A DNA stretch of 6,863 nucleotides from Pseudomonadota bacterium (GTDB lineage: Bacteria > Pseudomonadota > Alphaproteobacteria > Rhizobiales > Rhizobiaceae). The position numbers and the translations under genes were made by a program. The notes under the pieces are model-generated. The model was given only the letters and a program-made list of their open reading frames with translations. It searched no databases and was not told where the DNA came from. Positions within the stretch are counted from its first letter, which is position 1. Each line of letters opens with the position of its first letter. The stretch is taken from assembly GCA_023428515.1 (NCBI GenBank), contig JAEYXI010000544.1:1-6863 (forward strand), in the 5' to 3' direction. Shown piece after piece: positions 1 to 6,712 of this stretch.

Positions 1-2806
1 CCACGAGGCTGAACACGCCGAGGTCGAAGAGCGTCGCGCTCGCTATCGGGACCTTGCCGACCAGCGGCAGCTCGGCGTAGCGGAAGTACGAAGTGAGGAA
101 GGGATCGCCGACCAGCAGCGAGGCCGCTCCCGTCAGGGCGGCCAGCAGCAATCCGCCGCCGATCCAGACGACCGGCAGGATGCGCAGCCTGTCCTCCACC
201 CAGACCGTTCCGGCCGCCATGTATTGCAGGATGAAGCCTGCCGCCATCGCCACGCCTGCAGCGAAGCCGCCGCCGGGAGCGTCGTGGCCGCGCAGGAAGA
301 GATAGGCCGCCAGCACGATGACGACGGGGAACATCCATTGCATGATCACCGACGGCACATACAGGTATTCAGCGGCCGTGGCGTTGGCCTCCCTGTCCGG
401 TTCCGCCTCGTCATATGAGCGCTGGATGAGCTGCTGCTCGGGACGCTCGACGCTGTCCGGCGCGGGGCGGAAACGTCGCAGCAGCGCGAAGACCGTCAGC
501 GCGACGATACCGAGCACCGTGATCTCGCCCATCGTGTCGAAGCCACGGAAGTCGACAAGGATCACATTGACGATGTTGCGCCCTCCGCCTTCGCTATAGG
601 CCTTCTCGACGAAGAAGCTGCCGATTGTTTCCGGCGAGGCGCGCGTCATCACCGCATAGGAGATCACCGTCATGCCCGCGCCGGCAACCACGGCGATCGA
701 CAGGTCGCGAAAACGGCGCATCTTGTTGAGGACGCCGCCCGGCTCGAGCAGTGCTTGCGAGCGCTTCGGCAGCCACCTCAGGCCGAGCAGTATGAGAACA
801 GTCGTCACGATCTCGACGACGAGTTGGGTCGCGGCAAGATCGGGCGCCGAGAGCCAGACGAAGGTCAGGCACGTCACGAGCCCCGTTCCTCCAAGAAGGA
901 TGAGGGCCGCGAGACGATGAAACTTGGCCTGGTAGGCGGCCGCGATCGCACAGATCATGCCGACGCCCCAGAGCCCGGCGAAGACGAAGTCCACAGGTCC
1001 GTTGCGATATGCTCCAAAACCGAGGCCTGAAGCGAAAAGCGGAATCGCAGCGGCAGCGATAGCGGCGGCCACGAGCAAACGCATCTGCGGCTGCAGGCGC
1101 CGCGTGCCGAGGATCTCCTCGACGCGACGCGCCCATCGCCACGAGATCGCGACGGTGACCTTCTCGAAGATGCGCTGTCCCTGGATGCGACCGAGAAGCA
1201 GCGGGCTTTCGGAGCGTTCGAGATAATCCCCCGCCCAGAGATAGAGCAGCGCGCCGGCGGCCAGCGCGATCGCGCTCATCGCCAGCGGAAGGTTGAAGCC
1301 GTGCCAGATCGCAAGGCTGTACAGTGGAGTTGCCGCGCCGAGCACCGATGACACCGCGACATGCAGGAAGGGACCGATGGTCAGGCCCGGGACGATGCCC
1401 ACGACAAGGCACGCGATCACCAGGAACATGACCGGGAACCGCATCCAGAACGGAGGCTCGTGCGGCTCGCGCGGGAAGCTCTCGGGCGGCGCGCCAAAGA
1501 AGATCGAATGGATGAGCCGGATGGAATAGGTGACGGCGAGCGCGCTGCCGAGCACGGCCGCATAGGGTGCGATGGTATCGACCCATGAGTCGGCGTGGGT
1601 CTCGACCGCTTCGGCGAAAAACATCTCCTTGGAGAGGAAGCCGTTCAGCAGGGGAACGCCCGCCATGGCCGCGCTTGCCACCATCACCAGCGTGCCGGTG
1701 ACCGGCATGTAGCGGAACAGCCCGCTCAGCCGCCGCAAGTCCCGCGTGCCCGCTTCATGGTCTATGATGCCGGCCGCCATGAACAGCGAGGCCTTGAAGG
1801 TCGCGTGGTTGAGCATGTGGAATATGGCGGCGACCGCGCCGAGCGGGCTGCCGAGGCTCAGGAGCAGCGTGATCAGCCCCAGGTGGCTGATCGTGGAATA
1901 GGCCAGCAATCCCTTCAGATCCTGCTGGAACATGGCGAGATATGCGCCGAGCACGAGCGAAGCCATGCCGGCAAGCCCCAGTATGGTGAACCATTCAGGC
2001 GTGCCGGAAAGCACCGGCCAGAACCGCGCCATGATGAAGACGCCCGCTTTCACCATGGTTGCCGAATGCAGGAACGCCGAAACGGGCGTCGGCGCCGCCA
2101 TCGCGTTGGGCAGCCAGAAATGGAAGGGGAATTGCGCACTCTTGGTCAGCGCGCCGAGCAGGAACAGCAGGAGCGCCGGCACGTAGAGGCCGCTGTCGCG
2201 TATGGCGTCGCCGGAGGCCAGCACCGTCCCGAGATCGTAGCTGCCGCCGATGTGGCCGATCATGAGGACGCCCGCCAGCAGCGCCAGGCCGCCGATCGCC
2301 GTTATCGTCAGCGCCATGCGCGCGCCGTCGCGCGCTGCCTGGTTGTGATGCCAGTAGCCGATAAGCAGGAACGAAAAAATGCTGGTGAGTTCCCAGAAGA
2401 CGACCAGAAGGATCAGGTTGCCGGAGAGAATCACGCCCAGCATCGATCCCGTGAACGCCAGGAAGAAAAAGTAGAAGCGCCGGACGGGATCCTCAGCCGA
2501 GATGTAATATCTGGCATAGAGGACCACGAGGAACCCGATGCCGTTGACCAGGAAGGCGAAGATCCAGGCGAAGCCGTCCATCCGGAGAGTGAAATCGAGG
2601 CCGAGCGAAGGAATCCAATCGATCCGGTACGTGACGCTGCCGCCGGTGACGGCGGGATAGAGCGAAACGGTCAGGGCGAGGCAGGCCAGCGTCGTTATCC
2701 CCGCGAGCCATGTCACCGGCGTGCGCGAGTCCGAGGGAAGCAGGATTGCCGCGAGGCTCGCCACGAAAGGCAAAATGATAATGAGAAGTAGGGTGTTAGG
2801 CTCCAT
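1..2806 (-). CDS. phaA: Monovalent cation/H+ antiporter subunit A, MrpA-MrpB fusion (PhaAB type), C-terminus outside window
   Basis: This is the large membrane subunit of a Mrp/Mnh/Pha antiporter, which exchanges Na+ or K+ for protons across the inner membrane and supports pH and salt tolerance. The frame is open for 935 codons from ATG at 2806 and leaves the window without a stop. AAGGAG (2811-2816) lies 4 bases upstream of the ATG. The N-terminal half is a complex I NuoL-like proton-antiporter module (about residues 65-400). It carries FWELTS with E139, LTKSAQFPFHFWLP with K222, MVKAG with K253 and DLKGLLAYSTISH with K298; E139, K222 and K298 match the essential E140, K223 and K299 reported for Bacillus MrpA. 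An MbhD-like segment (about 600-690, APDLAATQ) follows. From about residue 820 an MnhB/MrpB-like domain (LFLRGHDAPGGGFAAG) is fused in frame. Fused subunits are known in rhizobial pha operons; I expect phaC onward beyond the left edge. The ion specificity (Na+ or K+) cannot be read from sequence. Confidence 0.95.
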   Translation of the reverse strand, partial: MEPNTLLLIIILPFVASLAAILLPSDSRTPVTWLAGITTLACLALTVSLYPAVTGGSVTYRIDWIPSLGLDFTLRMDGFAWIFAFLVNGIGFLVVLYARYYISAEDPVRRFYFFFLAFTGSMLGVILSGNLILLVVFWELTSIFSFLLIGYWHHNQAARDGARMALTITAIGGLALLAGVLMIGHIGGSYDLGTVLASGDAIRDSGLYVPALLLFLLGALTKSAQFPFHFWLPNAMAAPTPVSAFLHSATMVKAGVFIMARFWPVLSGTPEWFTILGLAGMASLVLGAYLAMFQQDLKGLLAYSTISHLGLITLLLSLGSPLGAVAAIFHMLNHATFKASLFMAAGIIDHEAGTRDLRRLSGLFRYMPVTGTLVMVASAAMAGVPLLNGFLSKEMFFAEAVETHADSWVDTIAPYAAVLGSALAVTYSIRLIHSIFFGAPPESFPREPHEPPFWMRFPVMFLVIACLVVGIVPGLTIGPFLHVAVSSVLGAATPLYSLAIWHGFNLPLAMSAIALAAGALLYLWAGDYLERSESPLLLGRIQGQRIFEKVTVAISWRWARRVEEILGTRRLQPQMRLLVAAAIAAAAIPLFASGLGFGAYRNGPVDFVFAGLWGVGMICAIAAAYQAKFHRLAALILLGGTGLVTCLTFVWLSAPDLAATQLVVEIVTTVLILLGLRWLPKRSQALLEPGGVLNKMRRFRDLSIAVVAGAGMTVISYAVMTRASPETIGSFFVEKAYSEGGGRNIVNVILVDFRGFDTMGEITVLGIVALTVFALLRRFRPAPDSVERPEQQLIQRSYDEAEPDREANATAAEYLYVPSVIMQWMFPVVIVLAAYLFLRGHDAPGGGFAAGVAMAAGFILQYMAAGTVWVEDRLRILPVVWIGGGLLLAALTGAASLLVGDPFLTSYFRYAELPLVGKVPIASATLFDLGVFSLV

Positions 2807-3074
2807 CACTCTCCTTGTGGCTGGTCGGCATCCTAGGTTCTTAAGCTACTGAAGCGGTTCCGCCAACGGCCTTTGCCAGCTTTGGCATAACGCGCGGCAA
2901 ACGGTCGCCACATCGCCGCCGGGCATCCACTCATGACGTGTTGGGCCAGAGAGGTCGCGAGAGGGCGTGCGGTGCTGTTTCGACTTGAGGTGTGGACGCT
3001 AAACTTTCGGCGTCAGGAGGCGCGCCGCTGACGAGAGGGACCGCCCAGGCTGGCAGGTCCAGTCATTTATGCTG
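2807..3074. other. Non-coding spacer between the antiporter gene and the ABC operon
   Basis: This 268-base stretch has no convincing reading frame on either strand. It must hold the promoter of the antiporter gene and the 3' end of the transporter operon transcript, both on the minus strand. I found no strong promoter. The best guess is TTGGCG and TAAGAA on the minus strand with 17 bases between them (about 2838-2866), and its -10 box is poor. A small inverted repeat, TGCCA-GCTT-TGGCA, sits at 2874-2887. The two larger inverted repeats near 3011-3060 are listed separately. Confidence 0.6.
3011..3060 (-). terminator. Tandem inverted repeats after the regulator gene, possible transcript end
   Basis: Two hairpins can be drawn 15-64 bases past the regulator's stop codon. 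The first, 3038-3060, pairs GGACCGCC with GGC-A-GGTCC: 8 base pairs, one bulged A and a 6-base loop. The second, 3011-3033, pairs CGTCAG with CTGACG around an 11-base interior that contains the palindrome GGCGCGCC. Neither is followed by a run of T on the minus strand, so they are not standard intrinsic terminators. They could protect the 3' end of the operon mRNA or assist Rho-dependent ending; calling them a terminator rests on position. Confidence 0.35.
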
Positions 3075-3785
3075 TCACCGTATCGGCTGCGGCTGCTCGC
3101 CTATCACCAGGCGAAGGCCCTCGAGGGTCGTCGTGTAGTGCTCCGCAAGCAGCGCACAGGCCCTTGTCGTATCGTGCTCGAGCACCACGTCCAGAATGGC
3201 TTGGTGCTCTGCCGCCGCGCCTTCCCGCCGCAGTCTGCTCGGATTGGTGTTCATCGACAGGCTGCGATAACGCACCGCCTGGTCCATCAGCGTCGAGCAG
3301 AAGCCGAGCAACCAGCGGGAACCGCAGCGCGACAACAGGAGCATGTGAAACTCCTTATGGCGGAACTCCCATTCCTCGGACACCTCGCGTCCGACCTCGG
3401 ACGGCAACCGTCTCTGCGTGCGGGCAAGCCTGTGGTAGCTGACGACGAGCGCGTCCTCCCAGGACTCGTCCCCGTGCTCCATCGATTCCGTCAGCGCCTT
3501 GGTTTCAAGCCAGATGCGTGTCTTTACCAGTTCCTCGAGGTCCGCGATCGAAATGGTCTGGACGAAGAAGCCGCGGTTGCTCTTGCGATAGACCAGCCCT
3601 TCCGATGACAGCCTGTTCAGCGCCTCGCGCACCGGCACCGTGCCGATCGCATATCGCTCGGAGATCGCCTCGATCTGCAGTTTCGTGTCGGGAAACAGGG
3701 CGCCGTGCAGTATGTCGTGACGGATCCTGTCGTAAGCCTGCTCGGACAGGCTTTTGCCTTCCGCCACTGTTTCGGCAAGGCTCAT
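3075..3785 (-). CDS. GntR-family transcriptional regulator with FCD ligand domain
   Basis: This 236-residue protein is a FadR-subfamily GntR regulator, a class of dimeric, effector-responsive and often autoregulatory DNA-binding proteins. The winged helix covers about residues 13-78: LSEQAYDRIRHDILHGAL, then the recognition helix region TVPVREALNRLSSEGLV and the wing NRGFFV. The all-helical FCD domain follows (about 83-225). Its expected metal-site histidines are visible as H147 (EFH), H194 (AEHQ) and H216 (AEHY); the usual Asp four residues before the first His is replaced by H143. ATG at 3785 was chosen because the protein then begins just before the helix-turn-helix; the permease stop ends one base upstream, giving TAAG-ATG. 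There is no good Shine-Dalgarno sequence, so translation probably depends on coupling to the permease gene. Being last in the transporter operon, it probably controls that operon and perhaps the divergent hydrolase gene. The effector is unknown. Confidence 0.93.
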   Translation of the reverse strand: MSLAETVAEGKSLSEQAYDRIRHDILHGALFPDTKLQIEAISERYAIGTVPVREALNRLSSEGLVYRKSNRGFFVQTISIADLEELVKTRIWLETKALTESMEHGDESWEDALVVSYHRLARTQRRLPSEVGREVSEEWEFRHKEFHMLLLSRCGSRWLLGFCSTLMDQAVRYRSLSMNTNPSRLRREGAAAEHQAILDVVLEHDTTRACALLAEHYTTTLEGLRLVIGEQPQPIR

Positions 3786-3786
3786 C

Positions 3787-4635
3787 TTAGCCAATGGCCC
3801 CAGGCTGGTCCGACTTGTTCCAGAACACGAGGCGCCGCTGGACCCATACGACGGTGAAATAGAGCGCCAGGCCAAGTAGGCTGAGATAGATGATCAACGC
3901 GAAGACTCGCGGTGTGTTCATCTGGCTCGCCGATTGACGGATGAGGGCTCCAAAACCTTTTCCTCCACCAAGGAATTCTCCCATGATCGCGCCGGCCATC
4001 ACGCCTACGGCTGCGATCTTGAGGCCCGTGAAGATATAGGGCAGGCCCGTCGGCAGCTTCAGCCGAAGCAGCGTCTGCATGCGCGAGGCTCCTATCGACT
4101 TGAACAGCATGCGTTCGTTCTCGGTCGCTGCATAGAGCCCGGCGGCGGTCGCCACCACGATCGGGAAAGTGGCGATGAATGCCGCAAGGGCTACCTTGGA
4201 AGAAATATCGAATCCCAGCCATGCGATAAAGAGCGGCGCGAAAGCCACCTTCGGCATGGTGTCGATCGCCACGAGATATGGCATGACAGCGCGCTCGCCG
4301 AATTTGGTCTCGCCGACCAGGACGCCCAGCGAAAAACCGATCGCGGTCGCGATGAGGAAAGCGTAGAACACGGTGAGCGTCGTGGTCCACAGCGCTTCCA
4401 GCATGTACTGGCCCGAAATCAGGTTCTGCCCGACGAAGATCAGGTCGGCCAGCGTTTCTCCGGGGCTCGGCAGGATGATCGGCGACACCCAACCCATACG
4501 TGTCACCATATCCCAGATCGCGACGACCACGATGAACAGGAGGATCATGGCCACACTGCGCGGAATGCGGTCGATCAGCGCGTCCTTCTCTATCCAGACG
4601 GTATCGGCATCGGACGCATCGGTCACGTTGCTCAT
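3787..4635 (-). CDS. ABC transporter permease, NitT/TauT/SsuC class
   Basis: This 282-residue inner-membrane protein forms the channel of an importer and probably acts as a homodimer. Six hydrophobic segments can be seen at about residues 27-47, 83-108, 115-142, 148-170, 202-222 and 243-267, after a hydrophilic cytoplasmic N-terminus. PSPGETL (57-62) is the conserved N-terminal motif of SsuC/TauC-type permeases. The coupling loop that contacts the ATPase is KSIGASRMQTLLRLKLP (about 179-195), a normal EAA loop with the invariant Gly and the L-x-LP ending. The length fits the family. The start codon overlaps the ATPase stop as ATGA, and a strong AAGGAGG (4643-4649) lies 7 bases upstream. The family includes transporters for taurine, alkanesulfonates, nitrate, pyrimidine precursors and phthalate-like aromatics; the permease sequence alone does not show which solute is carried. 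Confidence 0.95.
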   Translation of the reverse strand: MSNVTDASDADTVWIEKDALIDRIPRSVAMILLFIVVVAIWDMVTRMGWVSPIILPSPGETLADLIFVGQNLISGQYMLEALWTTTLTVFYAFLIATAIGFSLGVLVGETKFGERAVMPYLVAIDTMPKVAFAPLFIAWLGFDISSKVALAAFIATFPIVVATAAGLYAATENERMLFKSIGASRMQTLLRLKLPTGLPYIFTGLKIAAVGVMAGAIMGEFLGGGKGFGALIRQSASQMNTPRVFALIIYLSLLGLALYFTVVWVQRRLVFWNKSDQPGAIG

Positions 4636-5453
4636 ACGAATGCCTCCTTGCCCAACAGGTCGCGGATATGCGCCACGATCTCGCCGAAATGGGGGGTGTT
4701 GATCATTTCGAGCGTGCGCGGGCGCGGCAGGTCGATCCTCACCTCCTCGATCACCCGGCCCGGACGAGGTTTCATGACCAGGATCCGGTCGGACAGGATC
4801 ACGGCTTCGGCGAGTGAATGGGTCACCAGGAAAGTCGTCGCCTGCCGCTCCATGCAGATTCGCTGCAACTCCATGTTCATGAAATCGCGCGTCAGTTCGT
4901 CGAGCGCCGAGAACGGCTCGTCGAGAAGCAGCACGGCAGGGTCCGCGACGAGCATGCGGCAGATCGAGGCGCGCTGCGCCATGCCGCCGGACAGTTCGCC
5001 CGGATAGACGTTCGCAAAATCGCCGAGGCCGACGAGACGAAGCAGTTCGATCGCACGGCCCGAGGCGGCCTTGGCTGCGTTGCGGCCATTCCTGATCTCG
5101 ATCGGCAGCACGATGTTCTCAAGCGTGGTCTTCCACGGCAGGAGTGTCGCCTGCTGGAACATCATGCCGATGTCCGCGCGCGGGCCGAGCACCGGCTTGC
5201 CTTCGAGCACCACGCGGCCCGTCGTCGGTGGCAGCAGGCCGGCCATGATCTTCAGCAAGGTGGATTTGCCGCAGCCTGACGACCCCACCACCGAGACGAA
5301 TTCGCCCCTGTGCAGCGAGAGATTCACCCCCTGGAGGGCAACCAGTTCGTTGCGCGCATATGTCTTCGAAAGCCGCTGGATCTCATAGACCGGCCGCTCT
5401 GTCGAGGCGGCCGGCCCCGGATCCCCCGGACGAGGGATCACGATTGTTGTCAC
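4632..5453 (-). CDS. ABC transporter ATP-binding protein, NitT/TauT/SsuB class
   Basis: This 273-residue cytoplasmic ATPase powers the importer. All nucleotide-binding motifs are intact: Walker A GSSGCGKST (57-65), Q-loop at FQ (Q100), the LLPWKT segment typical of SsuB/TauB, signature LSGGMAQR (154-161), Walker B VLLLDEP (174-180), D-loop SALD (182-185) and switch His H212 in VTHS. The signature has M-A where most relatives have M-R or M-Q, a mild change. I chose GTG at 5453 as the start because it overlaps the stop of the binding-protein gene as GTGA, has GAGGG (5463-5467) 9 bases upstream, and leaves about 20 residues before the domain. A second in-frame GTG at 5441 is possible. Frame extension upstream to 5690 lies inside the binding-protein gene and reads as arginine-rich shadow sequence. 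Confidence 0.94.
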   Translation of the reverse strand: MTTIVIPRPGDPGPAASTERPVYEIQRLSKTYARNELVALQGVNLSLHRGEFVSVVGSSGCGKSTLLKIMAGLLPPTTGRVVLEGKPVLGPRADIGMMFQQATLLPWKTTLENIVLPIEIRNGRNAAKAASGRAIELLRLVGLGDFANVYPGELSGGMAQRASICRMLVADPAVLLLDEPFSALDELTRDFMNMELQRICMERQATTFLVTHSLAEAVILSDRILVMKPRPGRVIEEVRIDLPRPRTLEMINTPHFGEIVAHIRDLLGKEAFV

Positions 5454-6484
5454 GCGTTCCAACCCTCGACGAACTCGTTCGTGTAGACCGCCGAGAGATC
5501 GGGAAGGGCCGCCGAGAGCGCCCCGGAGGCGACGGCGGAATCGTGGATCATCTTCCAGTGCTCCGGCGGCTGGTAGCCATATCCCTTGGCGACGAAGGCC
5601 TCCGTCGGAGTCATGCGATGGATGACACCCTCCAGTAGCGAACCGGCGAAATCCTTGTCCTCGCCTTCCTGCGGGTTGCCGGCCGCGCAATGCGCAAGCG
5701 CCTTGTCCTTGTTGGCGGGGTCGATGGCGAAACGCATGCCGCGCACCAGCACCTTGCCGAACTTCGGCGCCAGATCCGGCGTGGAAGCCATCTGCGATTC
5801 CAGCATGGCGATGCCGTTGCCGAAGAAGCCGAGATAGGCTTCGGGCGTGATCTCGCGAAGCTTCAAGCCGCGTGCGCCGAGAATTGCCGCGTCCGACACT
5901 GCGCCGGCGTAGCAGGCAACTTCGTCACGCAGGAAGGCGACCGCGGCCGTACCGCCATCGCCAACCGGCAGGAAGGTGTAGTCGGCGCCCTCGTTCAGGC
6001 CGACATCCGTCATGATGGCGCGGGTAAAGGACACTTCGGCGCCATCGGCGGTGCCGACCCCGATCACCTTGCCCTTCAGGTCTTCCGGCTTCTGGAACTG
6101 GCTGTCGTCCTTCACCAGCAGGCCGAAGACGGATTTGGGGTAGAGATTGTAGAGAAACTTTATGTCCACGCCGCGTGCCCGGGCGCCGAGCGTCGGCCCG
6201 GGGCCGGGCGCACCGATCTGGGCCTGGCCGGCCGACATGGCCTGCATGCATGCCGACGAACCGTCGACGGCTTCAAGCGTCGGCGAAAGTCCTTCTTCTG
6301 CGAAATACCCCTCGCCGAGGGCGGCCCAGTAAGGCAGCCAGGTCAGCGCAGAGGGATTGGGCACCACAAAGGTGATGGCGGTCTGGGCCCGGACGATTGC
6401 GGGCATGCCGATGACCGCGCCGGCCAAGCCGCCGGCCGCCAATTTTCCGAAACTACGACGCGATAGATTGAAGCCTCGCTTCAT
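5450..6484 (-). CDS. ABC transporter substrate-binding protein, NMT1/THI5-like (SsuA class), Tat-exported
   Basis: This 344-residue periplasmic receptor captures the solute and delivers it to the permease. The N-terminus is a twin-arginine signal: SRRSFGK (8-14), a hydrophobic glycine/alanine-rich stretch (16-30) and a likely cleavage site after VRA (31-33). The mature part begins with a beta strand (ITFVVPNP) and WLPYWAALGEGYFAEEGL (49-66), the hallmark opening of NMT1/THI5-like proteins. It continues with AMSAGQAQIG (82-91), LKGKVIGVG (136-144), a lobe-crossing region, and the C-terminal YTNEFVEGW (334-342). ATG at 6484 is preceded at 7 bases by GGGAGGA (6492-6498); the upstream ATG at 6547 would spoil the signal peptide. 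It is the first gene of the operon. The ligand is unknown: relatives bind sulfonates, nitrate, thiamine precursors, riboflavin precursors and aromatic acids. Confidence 0.95.
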   Translation of the reverse strand: MKRGFNLSRRSFGKLAAGGLAGAVIGMPAIVRAQTAITFVVPNPSALTWLPYWAALGEGYFAEEGLSPTLEAVDGSSACMQAMSAGQAQIGAPGPGPTLGARARGVDIKFLYNLYPKSVFGLLVKDDSQFQKPEDLKGKVIGVGTADGAEVSFTRAIMTDVGLNEGADYTFLPVGDGGTAAVAFLRDEVACYAGAVSDAAILGARGLKLREITPEAYLGFFGNGIAMLESQMASTPDLAPKFGKVLVRGMRFAIDPANKDKALAHCAAGNPQEGEDKDFAGSLLEGVIHRMTPTEAFVAKGYGYQPPEHWKMIHDSAVASGALSAALPDLSAVYTNEFVEGWNA

Positions 6485-6550
6485 CGAAATATCCTCCCAT
6501 TCTTGTTCTCCTCCGGGCAACGGCTTTTGGGAGCCGGCACCCTCCACGAA

Positions 6551-6591
6551 GATTATACAAATTGTGGTTCATTGCAAAAAGAATATACAAA
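6551..6591. promoter_or_regulatory. Direct repeat with 30-base spacing, candidate GntR operator pair
   Basis: The two copies are GATTATACAAA (6551-6561) and GAATATACAAA (6581-6591), identical at 10 of 11 positions. They start exactly 30 bases apart, close to three helical turns, so bound proteins would lie on the same face of the DNA. Read on the minus strand they share TTTGTATA. TTGTATA resembles half-sites of FCD-type GntR regulators, and NanR of E. coli is known to bind direct repeats of GGTATA. The left copy also has an inverted partner, ACAA-A-TTGT (6557-6565), and covers the TATAAT box of the transporter operon, a position that suits repression. Assignment to the local GntR protein is inference. 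Confidence 0.5.
6552..6580 (-). promoter_or_regulatory. Candidate promoter of the ABC operon (TATAAT)
   Basis: On the minus strand a perfect TATAAT lies at 6557-6552, preceded by TTTG. At 17 bases upstream the -35 position reads TTTTTG (6580-6575), a weak match to TTGACA. A start of transcription near 6545 would give a leader of about 60 bases to the ATG at 6484. The surrounding 80 bases are clearly richer in A and T than the neighbouring genes. A good -10 with a poor -35 and an overlapping repeat suggest a regulated promoter. Confidence 0.5.
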
Positions 6592-6642
6592 AATCGAAAA
6601 TTGTTGACTTCATATCTTGATTTCTGCGAGTGACGGAGAAAA

Positions 6643-6685
6643 CCTGCACCTCGCTTCCGGCGAGGCGCAGGCCCCGTAACCGGGG
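6643..6685 (+). other. Two back-to-back hairpins in the leader of the hydrolase gene
   Basis: The first hairpin (6643-6671) pairs CCTGC-A-CCTCGC with GCGAGG-C-GCAGG: 11 base pairs, one A-C mismatch and a 5-base loop TTCCG. The second (6672-6685) begins on the very next base and pairs CCCCG with CGGGG around TAAC. It ends 16 bases before the Shine-Dalgarno sequence of the plus-strand gene. No T-run follows, so this is not a standard intrinsic terminator or attenuator. The promoter of this gene was not identified, so it is not certain that the hairpins are transcribed with it. I recognise no riboswitch class. Confidence 0.5.
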
Positions 6686-6712
6686 ATGGATCGTATTTCA
6701 GGGAGGAAACTT

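Noticed and set aside
594..1586. A 330-residue minus-strand frame inside the antiporter gene
   Set aside because: It is a different frame of the same strand, Arg- and Ala-rich, while the antiporter frame is continuous and motif-bearing throughout.
1595..2791. A 398-residue open frame on the plus strand opposite the antiporter gene
   Set aside because: Its protein is rich in Arg, Glu, Gln and His with no recognisable domain, and it is the antisense shadow of a well-conserved membrane protein in GC-rich DNA.
3786..3875. Upstream start at 3875 for the GntR regulator
   Set aside because: The added 30 residues are Ser- and Gly-rich, lie inside the permease gene and precede the normal start of the helix-turn-helix domain.
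3934..5007. A 357-residue open frame on the plus strand across the permease and ATPase genes
   Set aside because: It lies antisense to two genes with intact motifs and overlapping start and stop codons, and its composition is low in hydrophobic core residues.
5690..6466. A 258-residue open frame on the plus strand opposite the binding-protein gene
   Set aside because: It has no family motif and no ribosome site, and the opposite strand codes for a clear Tat-exported receptor.
6485..6547. Upstream ATG at 6547 for the binding protein
   Set aside because: It would put 21 residues before the Tat signal, and its codons run through the Shine-Dalgarno sequence of the ATG at 6484.
6604..6632. TTGACT at 6604-6609 as the -35 box of the hydrolase gene promoter
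   Set aside because: No acceptable -10 box occurs 16-19 bases downstream; the sequence there is GC-rich.
6686..6712. In-frame ATG at 6686 as the start of the FAH-family gene
   Set aside because: It follows directly on the second hairpin without a Shine-Dalgarno motif, whereas the ATG at 6713 has GGGAGG at good spacing.
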